In this document: piece by piece, positions 9,244 to 19,465 of the stretch | Position numbering within the stretch: the stretch's first letter is position 1 | Layout: each line of letters begins with the position of its first letter | From: Bombardia bombarda | Taxonomy: Eukaryota; Ascomycota; Sordariomycetes; Sordariales; Lasiosphaeriaceae | Length of the DNA: 64,000 nucleotides | Direction: 5' to 3' | Assembly (NCBI GenBank): GCA_030512295.1 | Contig: JAULSR010000001.1 | Location: 620,001-684,000, forward strand | The notes under the pieces: generated by a model | Database searches by the model: none | Told to the model about the DNA's origin: nothing | The model's input: the letters and a program-made list of their open reading frames with translations, nothing else | Program-made: the position numbers and the translations under genes

Positions 9244-10079
9244 ATGAAACTTGGAACCATCCTCGGCACCATAACCCACAGCGCTCTGTCGGCTGTGATC
9301 CCATCACCATCATCATCATTACCATCAACGACGCCATCACCCAACATCCTATCTTATTTAGAGACCCTAGCCACCCCCAGCAGCAGCAACTCAAGCTGCG
9401 CCATCGCCCTCTCTGAAAACAGCCTCGTCTTTCCCAACGCGAAAATTGTACGCTCACCCTCAGGCTTTATCGACTGCAGGCCACAGCTTGTCCTTAGCAA
9501 CATCCCCGCGGGGTACAAGTTCTCCATCAACAGCGTCACCTTGTCTGGCTATCTCAGCCTAGAACGGGGCAGCTATGTGGACAAGATCCAGATCCAGCTG
9601 CGATATCCGGTTGGTAGTTAATTCCGCTGTTCCCCTTCTCGTAACTCGGTACCTATAATAGTTGCTATTCTTGATATCCAATGGCCAAGGCTGTTCATAT
9701 GTAACATTGACTAACGTAAACGCCATGACCACCGGCACAGCAGCCATCATCGTCGTCAATATATCCAGTGGTAGATGAAGGTGTCGCGAAGTCACCATAT
9801 GGCGAGTCTGGCGCAGGCTACGACGGCATGTTTAGCATGTCCTTGAACATGGCTCCAAACGCGGCAGCCTCGCGCTCCTCCAGAGACGGACAGTTAGCCA
9901 CATCTGCTTGTTCAACTGGGCAAGGAGACCGCGTGGTGCTCGATGCTGAGCTGTGGGTTTCTCTGTCCCATGAGCAGATCGAGGTTGATGACAGAATCGC
10001 GCATGTGGGATCTGTTGGTGGCAGCAGCCCGTCAGAGAGGCTACGGATTGGGCTTGATGCGCGGTGGGTACCTTGTTGA
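9244..10079 (+). CDS. Secreted DUF4360-type protein
   Basis: Two exons: 9244-9609 and 9741-10079. The intron (131 nt) has donor GTTGGT and a GACTAAC branch before CCGGCACAG. The acceptor could also be the adjacent CAG, since both keep phase 0. Product about 234 residues, usual for the family. Signal peptide MKLGTILGTITHSALSA, then a Ser/Pro-rich spacer. The domain core has the family rhythm: IDCRPQLVLSNIPAGYKFSI then SGYLSLERGSYVDKIQ. The second exon holds ACSTGQGDRVVLDAELWVS and ends RIGLDARWVPC, matching the family's closing pattern of a Cys shortly after a Trp. DUF4360 proteins are secreted, of unknown function, and common in fungi. An upstream in-frame ATG at 9211 exists, but 9244 gives the clean leader. 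The weak donor makes the exact splice the least certain part. Confidence 0.65.
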
Positions 10080-10428
10080 CTCGCTGGTGCGCTATCTCCT
10101 GCGAGATTGCTCAGATAGCTTCTAGTAAAAGTCTGATCTGATTTCTCAGCTATCGTATGTTGACTGGTACCTACCGACATTTACTTGGATGCATCCTAAG
10201 AATAATTATCCCGCCAACAATAATCTCAATAGTAACTTAAGGTACTTCATCATATTGAGGCGTTCGCGATGTACCGTAGAAATTCTCTTCATACTGAGAT
10301 GGTTCATACCGCATAATCTTAACGGTTAACCCAAGCGATTTTCATGGAAAAGTCTACCTATATGATCAACTCCCTACCAATATACGACGGACAGTTGCAA
10401 CCCGAATTACAGCTAGGTAAAGTCACTG
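10080..10428. other. AT-rich spacer
   Basis: Separates the DUF4360 gene from the STAND-domain relic. Presumably it also contains decayed downstream sequence of that relic on the - strand, but no recognisable reading frame remains. Confidence 0.4.
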
Positions 10429-10815
10429 CCCACCACTTGCCACACTTACTGTGCCTTTCTTCCACGACCTTAATGTGGCGTTGCCAGTTCGACGAAAATC
10501 CAAGGCACCAGAACTGCCAGTAGGACTGCCAGCATAATTATCAGTTAGGCGCAGGTTGGCAAATTCATCAGTGAGATCCTTAAGACTGTTCTCACACCCT
10601 TTCAGAGCCTCTTCAATGCCATTTTAGCCAGCAACTACGCCTTCTATGGCCAATAATCAATACTCTTCCAGTGCTAGTTAAAGTGAGGAGGCTTCAGCAC
10701 GAATAACTCGCACATCTCTCGGCGCGTCCTTAATTTCTTCGCAGAGAATAATCAATTCCGCAGCAAATTCTACCACGGTGATAATGCTCCCAACGACACC
10801 CAAAGTCTCTAACAT
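10429..10815 (-). pseudogene. Helo-like N-terminal domain remnant of a fungal STAND/NLR-type protein
   Basis: From ATG at 10815-10813 one - frame gives MLETLGVVGSIITVVEF, AAELIILCEEIKDAPRDV and RVIRAEASSL. It then meets TAA (10680-10678), continues LALEEY, TGA (10659-10657), LLAIEGVVAG, TAA (10626-10624), then NGIEEALKGCENSLKDLTDE and FANLRL. The pattern is that of the Helo-like 'fungal N-terminal domain of STAND proteins': a small hydrophobic first helix, a conserved late Cys, a SSL...LE helix and a C-x(n)-L-x2-L helix. In intact proteins this domain sits before NACHT/NB-ARC or repeat regions and acts in heterokaryon incompatibility and immune-like cell death. Only ~125 residues remain; no NTPase motif follows. 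The TAA and TGA stops could come from CAA and CGA by C-to-T change. Confidence 0.6.
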
Positions 10816-11862
10816 GATGTTTCAATGAAACGATCGCAGGAAAAATACATAGTTAAGGTAGCAAGTTAACAGCGGGGTATATTGCGTATCTCGTCTGAAC
10901 CGATGAACAGATGAGTAAGGTATAATAATTCAAGTTCTGAAACATTGGCCGTAACAGACCAGATATAAATAAGCGAGTCAAAAAAACTGTTGAATCGGGA
11001 TTCCCCTGGTTCCACTTGCCAAACAGAGTTGTCATAGATAAAAGAAAAGTTAAAAAAAACTTTGAACAAATGAAAAAAAACAAATAGTTTGAACAAATAA
11101 GATGAAAAGCTTGCAAAGTATTATAGAAAGATGCCTCCAAAGCGTTATACCTCCAAACTTGCCGCACAATGTACCATCTCATGCCTAGACAGTATATTAT
11201 ATGCAAACTCCCCCCTATTCCATTGCACGCATCAGTTTTATTTTCATTCCATAATAGTAGGTAGGTTCGAGGTCTGTCCTTCTAGTGGAGCAGCATTTCG
11301 TTGCATGTCACAACACCTGACAGTACCTGGCTTCGACTTAGGATCTTCTGGTTACTTTTACCAATTTGGAATCCATGTTTTCCAAGCTTGTACTCTTGAT
11401 TTCGGATTTCAGGATTGAGCAAATGGAAATCACTTGCAAAAAGAGAAAACTGGCATGTTTGACCCAACTTCTGATCTTCTCCGAAAGTGACTAATCATTG
11501 GGCTGAGTTGCAAGAAAGCTGCAACCAGTCAATTTGAGTCGTTTTACTCAGCAGTGATTGATATTGCTTGTTGCAACCACGAATTGCTTGGTTGTATGTC
11601 CTTGTATAGTACTTGCACTGCAATCTGCCATCAGCCACCGGTATTTGGATTTACCACTGTTTTGCAACCACACGCATCTTTGTGCTGCTATTGTGGACCG
11701 GATTGTGAACCCTCACTTATTGTTTCGACTCGTGACCAAATCTCACCTCTGATGCTGATATGAAATAAAATGTAAAAATACAACCAACCACCTGTTACAC
11801 CTCTCGTGCCTTCAAGCTTTGCCAACCCAGTGAATCACAAACAACTTCGAACTCTAAAGAAT
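10816..11862. other. AT-rich intergenic region upstream of tRNA-Lys
   Basis: Low-GC sequence with A/T runs (for example around 11045-11085) and no coding-like frame. Nothing else recognised. Confidence 0.45.
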
Positions 11863-11949
11863 GCCGGCGTGGCGCAATTGGTTAGCGCGTCAGACTTTTA
11901 CGATAGAAAGAGTATCTGAATGTTGCGAGTTCGAGTCTCGCCGTTGGCG
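11863..11949 (+). tRNA. tRNA-Lys (anticodon TTT) with 13-nt intron
   Basis: The cloverleaf folds by eye. Acceptor GCCGGCG (11863-11869) pairs with CGTTGGC (11942-11948), with two G-T pairs. D arm: GCGC, AATTGGTTA, GCGC. Anticodon stem TCAGA/TCTGA. T arm GCGAG-TTCGAGT-CTCGC, which also supplies the B box. Anticodon TTT lies at 11897-11899 in loop CTTTTAA. An intron (11901-11913) splits the loop one base 3' of the anticodon, the canonical site. Mature length is 74 bases including discriminator G11949. A Pol III terminator (T5) lies at 11973-11977. Decodes AAA (and AAG by wobble). Confidence 0.93.
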
Positions 11950-11972
11950 GTATTTCCTTTCCACGAGTTCTC

Positions 11973-11977
11973 TTTTT
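11973..11977 (+). terminator. RNA polymerase III terminator of tRNA-Lys
   Basis: First run of five T after the tRNA gene, 24 bases downstream of its 3' end. Confidence 0.6.
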
Positions 11978-12535
11978 GCCAAACTTCGCACTGGGTCCAC
12001 TGCCGAGTCAGGGGCTGTGATGTTTTTGGCTGTTCGACATCCGTCTCCGTCTCCATCTCCGTCTCCGTGGCTTTGGCTCCCAGACGACGTACCCGCGGGC
12101 TTTCTAACAACACAACCAACATCATCGATGTAAACCTCAACACACGTCATTAGATACAAAGCCTCTTATTATATACATCATGCCGTCCCGTATTCTTGGG
12201 TATATGTGCTACACTGTACTACCGCGCACAATACACCTTGCGCACTTGAACCCCCAGACATCTAATATGCCTGCCCAACCATCTACCTATATCTATGCAG
12301 ATACATAGGGAATAGCGTATGTGTATCCTAGACTCCTTGCCAGATTCCCAAGCAAGCCAGGACGATGCCATTTGTTCTCTGTCCATTTCTCCGCCTGGAG
12401 AGATCCTATAAATCCCCTGGCAGCTCCCTGCACAGCTCCAGCCACGCAAGATACCGTCCTACCCCCCATCCAATCCAACAACCATCCAAACACATATGCA
12501 AACAAATCCAGGCTAGCCAGCCCATCCCAACCATC
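11978..12535. other. Intergenic, 3' side of MGS1
   Basis: Short ORFs overlap each other without support. Includes a small (GTCTCC)-type repeat at about 12042-12068. No gene seen. Confidence 0.4.
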
Positions 12536-14314
12536 TCAAGCATCCACATCAACATCCGGATCCACCTCGGTCCCCAGATCCCTCTCCTCCAAAAACCTCC
12601 TCCCCCGCAACCCCTCCGGCAGATACTCCTGCCTGACCCTCCCGTCCCTATAGTTCGGCGGGTACTTGTACTCGGCCCCGTACCCCAAGTCCTTCATCAG
12701 CCTGGTCGGCGCGTTTCGCAGGTGCAGCGGCACAGGCAGGCTCGCGACGCCCGGCTCTCGCAGCGCCGAGTACGCGTTATTCAGCCCCCTGTACGCGCGC
12801 GTGCTCTTGGGCGCCTGACAGAGCGCGACGCAGCAGTGCGCGAGCGGGATGCGCGCCTCGGGCATGCCGATCTGCTGCGTGGCGGTGTAGGCCGCGGTGG
12901 CGAGGGGCAGGAGCGAGTTGTCGGCGAGCCCGACGTCTTCGGACGCGATGACGACCATGCGGCGGGCGATGAATAATGGGTCCTCGCCCGACTGGAGCAT
13001 GCGGGCGAGGTAGTAGAGGGCGGCGTCGACGTCGGAGCCGCGGACGGACTTGTGGAAGGCCGAGATGGTGTCGTAGTGCTGGTCGCCGGCGCGGTCGTAG
13101 ACGAGCGTCTTTGTGAGGGCGCTCTTGATGTCGTCTTTGGTGAGGGGCGGCTGCTGGTCGGTGTCGCGGGCGGCCTGCTGCTGGGCGCTGGTGAGGGAGA
13201 GGGCGAGCTCGAGGAGGTTGAGGGCGGTGCGGGCGTCGCCGTCGGCGAAGGCGCAGAGGTAGCGGAGGAGCTCCTCGTCGATGAGCGGGCTGAGCTCGAG
13301 GCCCTCGGTGTCGATTTCCTGCTGCAGGGCGCGGAGGAGGATGATTTGCAGGTCGTCCTGGGTGAGGGTCTTGAGGGTGAAGGTGCGGCAGCGGCTCAGG
13401 AGGGCGGACTGGATCTTGAAGCTGGGGTTCTCGGTCGTGGCGCCGATGAGGGTGATGGTGCCGGCCTCGACGGGCTTGAGGAAGACGTCCTGCTGGGCCT
13501 TGCTGAAGCGGTGGATCTCGTCGCAGAAGATGATGGTGCGGCGGCCGGTTAGGGAGAGCTCGTTGGCTGCCTCGGTGAAGAACTTCTTGCACTCGGCCAC
13601 GCCGGTGCTGGTGGCGTTGAGCTCGATGAAGCGGGTGCCAACGCGGTGGGCGATGCAGCGTGCGATGGTGGTCTTGCCTGTGCCGGAGCCGCCCCAGAGA
13701 ATCATAGACGGCACGCGATCCGACTCGATCAGCGAACGCAGAACGCCGTGCTGGCCCACAAGGTCCTGACCGAAGACGTCATCCAGCGAGTGTGGCCGCA
13801 TGCGCTCTGCCAGCGGAGCGGATCGGTTGGCCTTGTGGCGCTTGACGCTGGACACGACAGAGCCTGCACCATTGCCGTTACTGTTGTCGTCTCTTGAAAT
13901 TGCTTCCCTGTCTTCTCCGTCTCCCCGCTCGTCGGTCGAAGAGTTGCTGCCCGGACCATGGTCAAATCTTCGCTTCATTCCCGCCACAATGGCCGCGGGT
14001 TTGTTGCCAGCAGCATGGTTCCCGTTTGTCTGTGTCGCGGGCGGTGCTCTCACATTGACGACAGCGGTTGCCTGTCGTTTTGGAGCCGGGGTCTGGGTCT
14101 GGAAGAAGGAGGCGGCTGATCGCTTCTTCTGTGTCGAGCTGGGCGGGGGAGAGGAAGAAGAGGCGGTGCCGTTCCCGTTCTCGTTCCCGTTCTCGTTCCC
14201 GTTCTCGTTCCTGCTGTCGGCGCTGTCGCAGAGGTGTGACTGGCAGCCCGAGTCGATGTGCAGGTTTATGTGCTTGGCACTGACGCGCCCGTTGCAGATG
14301 GGGCACTCAACCAT
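12536..14314 (-). CDS. MGS1: AAA+ ATPase Mgs1/WRNIP1, DNA replication stress response
   Basis: Single-exon, 592 residues from the ATG at 14314. The frame is open further upstream, but family members begin at this MVECPIC with the zinc finger. A UBZ4-type ubiquitin-binding finger uses C4, C7, H19 and C24. A variable acidic/Asn-rich linker (25-165, with an ENGN repeat at 38-48) follows. The AAA+ core starts near LAERMRPHSLDDVFGQ (168-183). Walker A is GGSGTGKT (208-215), Walker B IIFCDEIH (261-268), sensor 1 GATTENPSF (291-299), and the arginine finger lies in SRCR (307-310). The C-terminal half is the MgsA/RarA lid and tetramerisation region. The family binds ubiquitinated PCNA and polymerase delta and helps tolerate stalled forks in the nucleus. 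All key residues are present. Confidence 0.93.
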   Translation of the reverse strand: MVECPICNGRVSAKHINLHIDSGCQSHLCDSADSRNENGNENGNENGNGTASSSSPPPSSTQKKRSAASFFQTQTPAPKRQATAVVNVRAPPATQTNGNHAAGNKPAAIVAGMKRRFDHGPGSNSSTDERGDGEDREAISRDDNSNGNGAGSVVSSVKRHKANRSAPLAERMRPHSLDDVFGQDLVGQHGVLRSLIESDRVPSMILWGGSGTGKTTIARCIAHRVGTRFIELNATSTGVAECKKFFTEAANELSLTGRRTIIFCDEIHRFSKAQQDVFLKPVEAGTITLIGATTENPSFKIQSALLSRCRTFTLKTLTQDDLQIILLRALQQEIDTEGLELSPLIDEELLRYLCAFADGDARTALNLLELALSLTSAQQQAARDTDQQPPLTKDDIKSALTKTLVYDRAGDQHYDTISAFHKSVRGSDVDAALYYLARMLQSGEDPLFIARRMVVIASEDVGLADNSLLPLATAAYTATQQIGMPEARIPLAHCCVALCQAPKSTRAYRGLNNAYSALREPGVASLPVPLHLRNAPTRLMKDLGYGAEYKYPPNYRDGRVRQEYLPEGLRGRRFLEERDLGTEVDPDVDVDA

Positions 14315-15112
14315 GGTAGCGGTATTGCTGTCTCTGTTGGTTGTCGCCGTGGCTGGGCCATCCACGAGATGGGGAAACGCGTCACAGCTTAGTGGGACGG
14401 GATGCGTTGATGGGGATTTTGGGGACGCCGCTTGGGGGCTCGGGGGGCAAGCTTTAACTTTACAGGGGTCGTAAGCCGCTCTAAGGTCGCGCGCGGGACG
14501 GATCCGCCAGCGTGGTTCGGCACTTTGGCGCTGGGCAAATTGTGGGGTAAACCACGCTGTTGACAAAAGCTGGACTTGGTGAAAAGAAAACCGTGCAAGC
14601 TATCTCAAAGGAGATATAGAACCAAAGCCGCATCCTTGTAGCCAACACCGTCCATTATGGGAGTCATCCTCTGCGTATGTTTAAATCTGTATCTTCAAAG
14701 CCTATCTCAGCCACTCATTCACCCACCAATAACCTCTAGGAGTCTAAAGTCTGTACAGGTATATTGTTTAACATGTATGCGCGTCTAAAAATAAAAAATA
14801 CGCTTTCTTGTTTGCGGACCTTTCTGTCTGAACGATCCAATGCAGTGCTCTTCGCCCAAAACGCCCCGTTCCCATGCAATTTCGTTAGTAAACTGCCCAA
14901 CCCAAAACACAAAATATCGTATCGTCCCTTGCAGAAGCAAGAAGAAAAGCTGCGCGACCTTGGTCGCCAGCCATCTTGGTCAAATCAAACCACCCAGCTC
15001 GTCTATCATGCCTCCCTGTGCTGCATGAAACAGCAGCAGGACTCGCTCGTCAAGCCTGAGTTCCCAGAGCGCCGTCGTCTCTTCCTCCTCTTCCTCTCAA
15101 TAGCCATCTCCA
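14315..15112. other. MGS1 upstream / ISA1 downstream region
   Basis: MGS1 promoter and leader plus ISA1 3' region, since both genes run on the - strand. No further gene was supported. Confidence 0.45.
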
Positions 15113-16015
15113 TCATACCATGAACGACTCCCCACATCCACATTGCTCCTCTGCACGCAAACCAGTCAGCAAACAGACAGCAATGACCACAGAAGAAGGG
15201 AAAAAAGACTCACTAATATTCGGATTCCGAAACACAAACCGCTGGCTCAGCTTATCCTCGACCCAGTCCATCTCGCTGCCAATGATGCTAAACAGCGCCT
15301 TGCTGTCGATCAGCACCTTGACGCCGTCCTGCTCCACCGTCTCGTCGAACGCGCCCGCCTTGTCGACGTACTCGAGGTGGTACGCCAGCCCGCTGCACCC
15401 GCGGTTGCGCACGCCCACCTTGATCAGCTTGGGCTCCGGCTGGTCCAGCATCTCGCGCAGGTGCTCCACCGCCGTCGACGTCAGCTTCATGGCCGCCTTG
15501 CGCGGCGCCCGTAGCTTGGACCGCGGCTTGGGCGTTTGCGTCTGTGTTGGTGTCGCTGGCGCTGGCGCTGGCGCTGCGGCTGCGGTGGCGGCGGTTGCCT
15601 TTGTGGTGGAGGAGGTTTCTGGTGTTTTTCTCGGCGCGCTGCTGGGTGTGGAAGGGCTGCTCGCTGGGCTGGTCTTGGCGAAGCTGGGCTTGGACTGTTG
15701 CGCCTGCTGCTCAGGGATGGTGGACGACGACGGCGGCGGCGGCTTGATCGCGCCCGAGGTTAGGGACCCCGGCTGGAGCCTTGGCGGCCGTGTCTCGTGC
15801 ACCTCTGGCAGAGGCGGCGATTGCATGTGTCGCGAGATGGACGTGTCTGCTCCCGAGACACTGCGCGGTGGCGACGGCGGGTATGAGGGGAGGGGGTAGG
15901 ACTGGAAGGTGGCGGCGAAGGGCGCGGGTGTGGAGGAGAATTGGCGCAAAAGAGCTCGGCGGCAAGAGAAGCAGACGGAGCCCGTCCTCCTCGTCAATAT
16001 CCTAGATGTGTTCAT
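15113..16015 (-). CDS. ISA1: Mitochondrial iron-sulfur assembly protein Isa1/ISCA1
   Basis: Two exons: 16015-15214 and 15150-15113. The 63-nt intron 15213-15151 (GTGAGT...GCGTGCAG) restores the family C terminus NPNIKEQCGCGESF. Product 279 residues. N terminus (MNTSRILTRRTGSVCFSCRR) is an amphipathic basic mitochondrial presequence. A long Pro/Ser/Ala/Thr-rich linker (about 30-170) precedes the A-type domain (175-279). The three ligand cysteines are present: C207 in NRGCSGL and C271 and C273 in CGCGE. GVRNRGCSGLAYHLEYV favours Isa1 over Isa2. The family matures [4Fe-4S] proteins in the matrix with Isa2 and Iba57. The linker is unusually long. The intron is a multiple of three without a stop, so retention would insert 21 residues just before the CGC motif. 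Confidence 0.9.
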   Translation of the reverse strand: MNTSRILTRRTGSVCFSCRRALLRQFSSTPAPFAATFQSYPLPSYPPSPPRSVSGADTSISRHMQSPPLPEVHETRPPRLQPGSLTSGAIKPPPPSSSTIPEQQAQQSKPSFAKTSPASSPSTPSSAPRKTPETSSTTKATAATAAAAPAPAPATPTQTQTPKPRSKLRAPRKAAMKLTSTAVEHLREMLDQPEPKLIKVGVRNRGCSGLAYHLEYVDKAGAFDETVEQDGVKVLIDSKALFSIIGSEMDWVEDKLSQRFVFRNPNISESFFPSSVVIAVCLLTGLRAEEQCGCGESFMV

Positions 16016-16933
16016 TGTGCTGTGTCGAGAAAAGTATGTCGCGTGAGGCGTAGAGGGATATGTTCAGGGTCTATGCAGGTTGCTGTAGGTGTCGTCGTGG
16101 CGCTGGGTGGCAGATGGGACCCGGGAATTTTGAGGTTCGAAACCGCTGCTCGGGAGTTGTTGGCTTGGTCATCAGCCGAAGCCCATGACATGATTGCCAA
16201 GTCTTGGGGTCGTCCGATTTCTGCCGGGCCAATCAGAGTCCGTGCATTAGGAATCGATCAATCGATCCTCCTAGCGCCCTATGGATTACCATGCCAAGAC
16301 CCACATTTACCATGCGGATATCAACGGGATGACAACAGTTGCATGTTGTTCGCATATCAATTAAACATAGGGGCAAGAGCAGAAGACATCGCAGAGAATG
16401 TCAGAAAGAGGTGAATAAGTATGGCGGGTCACGGTGATACACATTAAAGCCAACTAAATCTATTTTGCTGGATACCGCGAAGCACATGCGATAAAGGTAC
16501 CCTGTTCAGGTGTGTTTACAACCCCCTGAATCACAGACCAGAACAAACCATTTCGGTGCATGACCAAGAGAGCCCCGAGGCGAGATGGCAAACGAAGTAC
16601 AAGACGCCCACCAGCAAACCAATTTGAATTGCATGCAACCGAAATGGTATCGTTACGCATACACAACGTCACTTGACAATCTTGACACAAGCCTCTTTGC
16701 CATCCAGCCACCCTGTCAACCTGTGTTTGTTGTATCGTACAGTCCAACCAACCCTCAACCACAATACTAGTAGTAACCCAGTTCCAAAGAAGAAATAATA
16801 CCAAAATCGATACTAAGAAAGAATAAACGCCATCGCTCAAAGTTATTCAGCAATTTTATCCATACTTGGCAAACAGCCGCTGTCCATCTATTACACCCTT
16901 CCCTCACCGCCCCTGCCTTTTCCTTCTTCGTTC
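16016..16933. other. ISA1 promoter and ARMH3 3' region
   Basis: Nothing supportable beyond flanking untranslated sequence. Confidence 0.45.
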
Positions 16934-19465
16934 TCACTCCGCCACAAGCACCCTCACATCCGCCACAGCTGCCCTCGCCATCTTCTTCAGCAGCGTGCGC
17001 TCGTCCGCCTCCCTGTAGTTCTCCCAGCTATCCAGCCCCTCCTTAGCCTGTATGCTCAGCGTCTCGTACCCCTGCTTAATCACCTCAGCCACCTGCAAGC
17101 TCGTCAGCTGCGACCCGGATCTCCTCCCAGCCGCCTTTGTCTTTCCGCCTCCTCCACTGCTGCCGCCGTTGTCCGCCAACATCTCCTTGTAATGTGTGCT
17201 AACATTCACAAGGGTGTCAATCGAGTTGCTCGGCCGGTTCGACAGCCTATATGTATCCCGGAACTTGACCAAGATGTCGCCTGTCTCCACCACTTTGTAA
17301 AACAGATCATCATAAGCAGCGGGCGTAGGGAGGAAATATTCGCCCGAAGAGAGTCCCAGTGCAAGGAGGTTCACAACATGGTCGAGGAGGGTGTCGATAC
17401 GGGACGCATCCTTCAGGTCGCTGGCATATGTGGTGAGGAACCGGATTAAGGACAGAAGGGAGCGAAAGAGGTCAGCCCAATGGTACTGCAGCCTAGTCCT
17501 AGACCGTGACATGTAGCTGATAATGCGGAGGAGGATGCCGACGCATAGGGTGTATAGCTCCACGTCGAGCCGTCGGCGGAGGTTATGGTTGATTGCGTCA
17601 ATCATCGTGTCCATGACGGCTGTGGCCATGACGCGCTCCCCTTGTATGAGAGGGAGGTAAGGTGACCGTTGCCTGCAGAGACGTATGGTGGCCTTGTTTT
17701 CTTCGCTGCACATCCGCTTGCAGAGGAGGGTGTCTTCTATGAGCAGCCGGAAGACCATCAGGTTGAGATGGCAGTAGAGCGTAGTCCGCTGCGAAAGGTG
17801 TGCATGCTGGAGCATATATGAGGTGAGAGAGATGAAGCAAGCAAAGGGCTGCTCCTCTCCCTTCTCTGGTGGCAGGGTAACCAGATTGGAGCAAAAGAGC
17901 TTGTTGGCGTGTGTGAAGTCGTATGTGGCAAGTAGTATTGCTGCTTGCTCCCCGGGTCTGTGGCTCCAGTTAGAGGCTGTCTTAGTGATCAGGTTCAGGG
18001 CATTCGTGGACTTACAATTCTGCAAACATCTTCTTCGCCGTTTCAGCATCGTAGACTGGTTTTTGCGCCGGCTTACGCCCAGGAGCAATGACCCCCAGCC
18101 CAATCATGCTCAGGGTGCTTGCCAAGCTCCATCCCTCTGGGAGGTCGTCCTGTACGTTAATATACTGCGCCCTCATAGTCTGGCACGCATATCCTACGCT
18201 CCTGATGATCTTCCTTATCGTTCCATCATTAACAAAGTCGTTTAAACGCATCTGGTAAGGGTTTTGAAACTCAAACTTGTTGTAGTTTGCCAACAGTCCG
18301 ATTAGTGTGAAGGGTGCAACAACTATTCTTTCAGGCGTATAGGAATCTTGTATAAACTTGTGCAAGCGTGGTCAGTCTGCTGCCCCTTGAAATTTCAGTC
18401 CACTTTCCTTACCTTCATGATGGATGGGAACAAGTCCCTTTGGATAAAATAGGTTAGTAGACTTGTTTGGTATGCCCCTGACGCAACGGCAAGGGCCACC
18501 TCGACAGCTTTCTGTCGTAGTTCCACTGCAGGTACCAAGTCATCAGTCGGTCTTCTGTAGTCGTATCAAGGCGTCACGCAAACTGACAGCTTTTTCCACT
18601 CTTAATATTCGAATCCAAGGCCCCCACGAAGTCGGTAAATGCAGTGTCGACATAGTCGAGACCGGCCAAGACTTCAATGATGTCGGAGCTCGGGTTCGCG
18701 TACTTCTTGGCGAGGATAGCGATCATGAAAGTGCTCAGAGTCTAGAAGAAGAACAAAGGCCTAATCAATCAACCAGTCCAGGATTTGGTAAGGAGACCGT
18801 CCAGACAGGTATTTCTTCCGCTCTCCCACTCTCCCTTCCTCCAGGCAGCCAGGATTCGGTCAGTGCTCACATCCAATGCGTGTAAATCTGCAGATCCATG
18901 CTCGATCTTCATAGCCGCCACCGCCCTCGTAAAGAGTTGTCTCGTCTGCAGGTCGTAGTGCAGCAGGTCATTCGGGCTTATCTCGTCGAGGATCTGGCGC
19001 AGGGAAGAGCGGTCGGGCTTAAGGAGGAAGAACTCCCTCCAGAAGCCCTCAGATTTTTCGCCATCGTCGTCGTCCTAAAGTCGCTCGGCCCGGTAAACCA
19101 TTAGCCATCCATCTTTGTCCTCTTCCTTCGTTTCTGTTTGCTGCGATCGGACGGTAGCATGCTGGGCAAGTGTAATGGACGATAGAGGGCAGTAAGGAGG
19201 AGGAGGCGTCCAACCTATAGAGAAAGCACAAGGTTTTGCGCGACATGATCAGCGCTGGGATTCCATGGTGGCGCATTCAGATTCTAGAATACGAGAGAGC
19301 CAAAGTGCGGCGGGGGAGCGATTGCGGACGGTTGATCCAAAGGGTGCCTGTGCATTGGGAACGGGTAGGGGGCGCCCAAACCTTGAAAAGAGCTTCGTAG
19401 AGCCCAACAATTTTCTGCTGAAAGACCTCAGGTCGAGGCTGGTGTGTGAGAGGGGATTGCTCCAT
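16934..19465 (-). CDS. ARMH3/C10orf76-family (DUF1741) armadillo-like protein
   Basis: Six exons: 19465-19382, 19074-18871, 18741-18588, 18525-18413, 18356-18016, 17957-16934. All junction phases agree, giving 639 residues. Introns (307, 129, 62, 56, 56 and 58 nt class) have GT/AG ends; the first donor (GTTTGG) is weak. N terminus PEVFQQKIVGLYEALFK continues as FWREFFLLKPDRSSLRQIL. The middle has KFEFQNPYQMRLNDFVND. The C-terminal DUF1741 region has SSGEYFLPTPAAYDDLFYKV and SLQVAEVIKQGYETLSIQ, close in pattern to human ARMH3. The animal protein acts at the Golgi with GBF1 and PI4KB; a trafficking or lipid role here is inferred from family only. Predicted all-helical, no membrane segment. A Gly/Ser/Lys-rich insert lies near residue 565-580. 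Confidence 0.85.

Noticed and set aside
9818..10180. A 120-codon - strand ORF ending FKDMLNMPS, first suspected as the C-terminal part of the STAND relic
   Set aside because: The + strand of the same interval gives the second exon of the DUF4360-type gene, with the family's C-terminal pattern and a phased intron. The - frame has no leader or domain.
13052..13552. 166-codon + strand ORF opposite MGS1
   Set aside because: Antisense shadow of a conserved AAA+ domain; Glu/Val/Gly-rich composition from complementary codons.
16128..16150. B-box-like GGTTCGAAACC
   Set aside because: The flanking bases do not form a T stem and no A box or acceptor stem is present.
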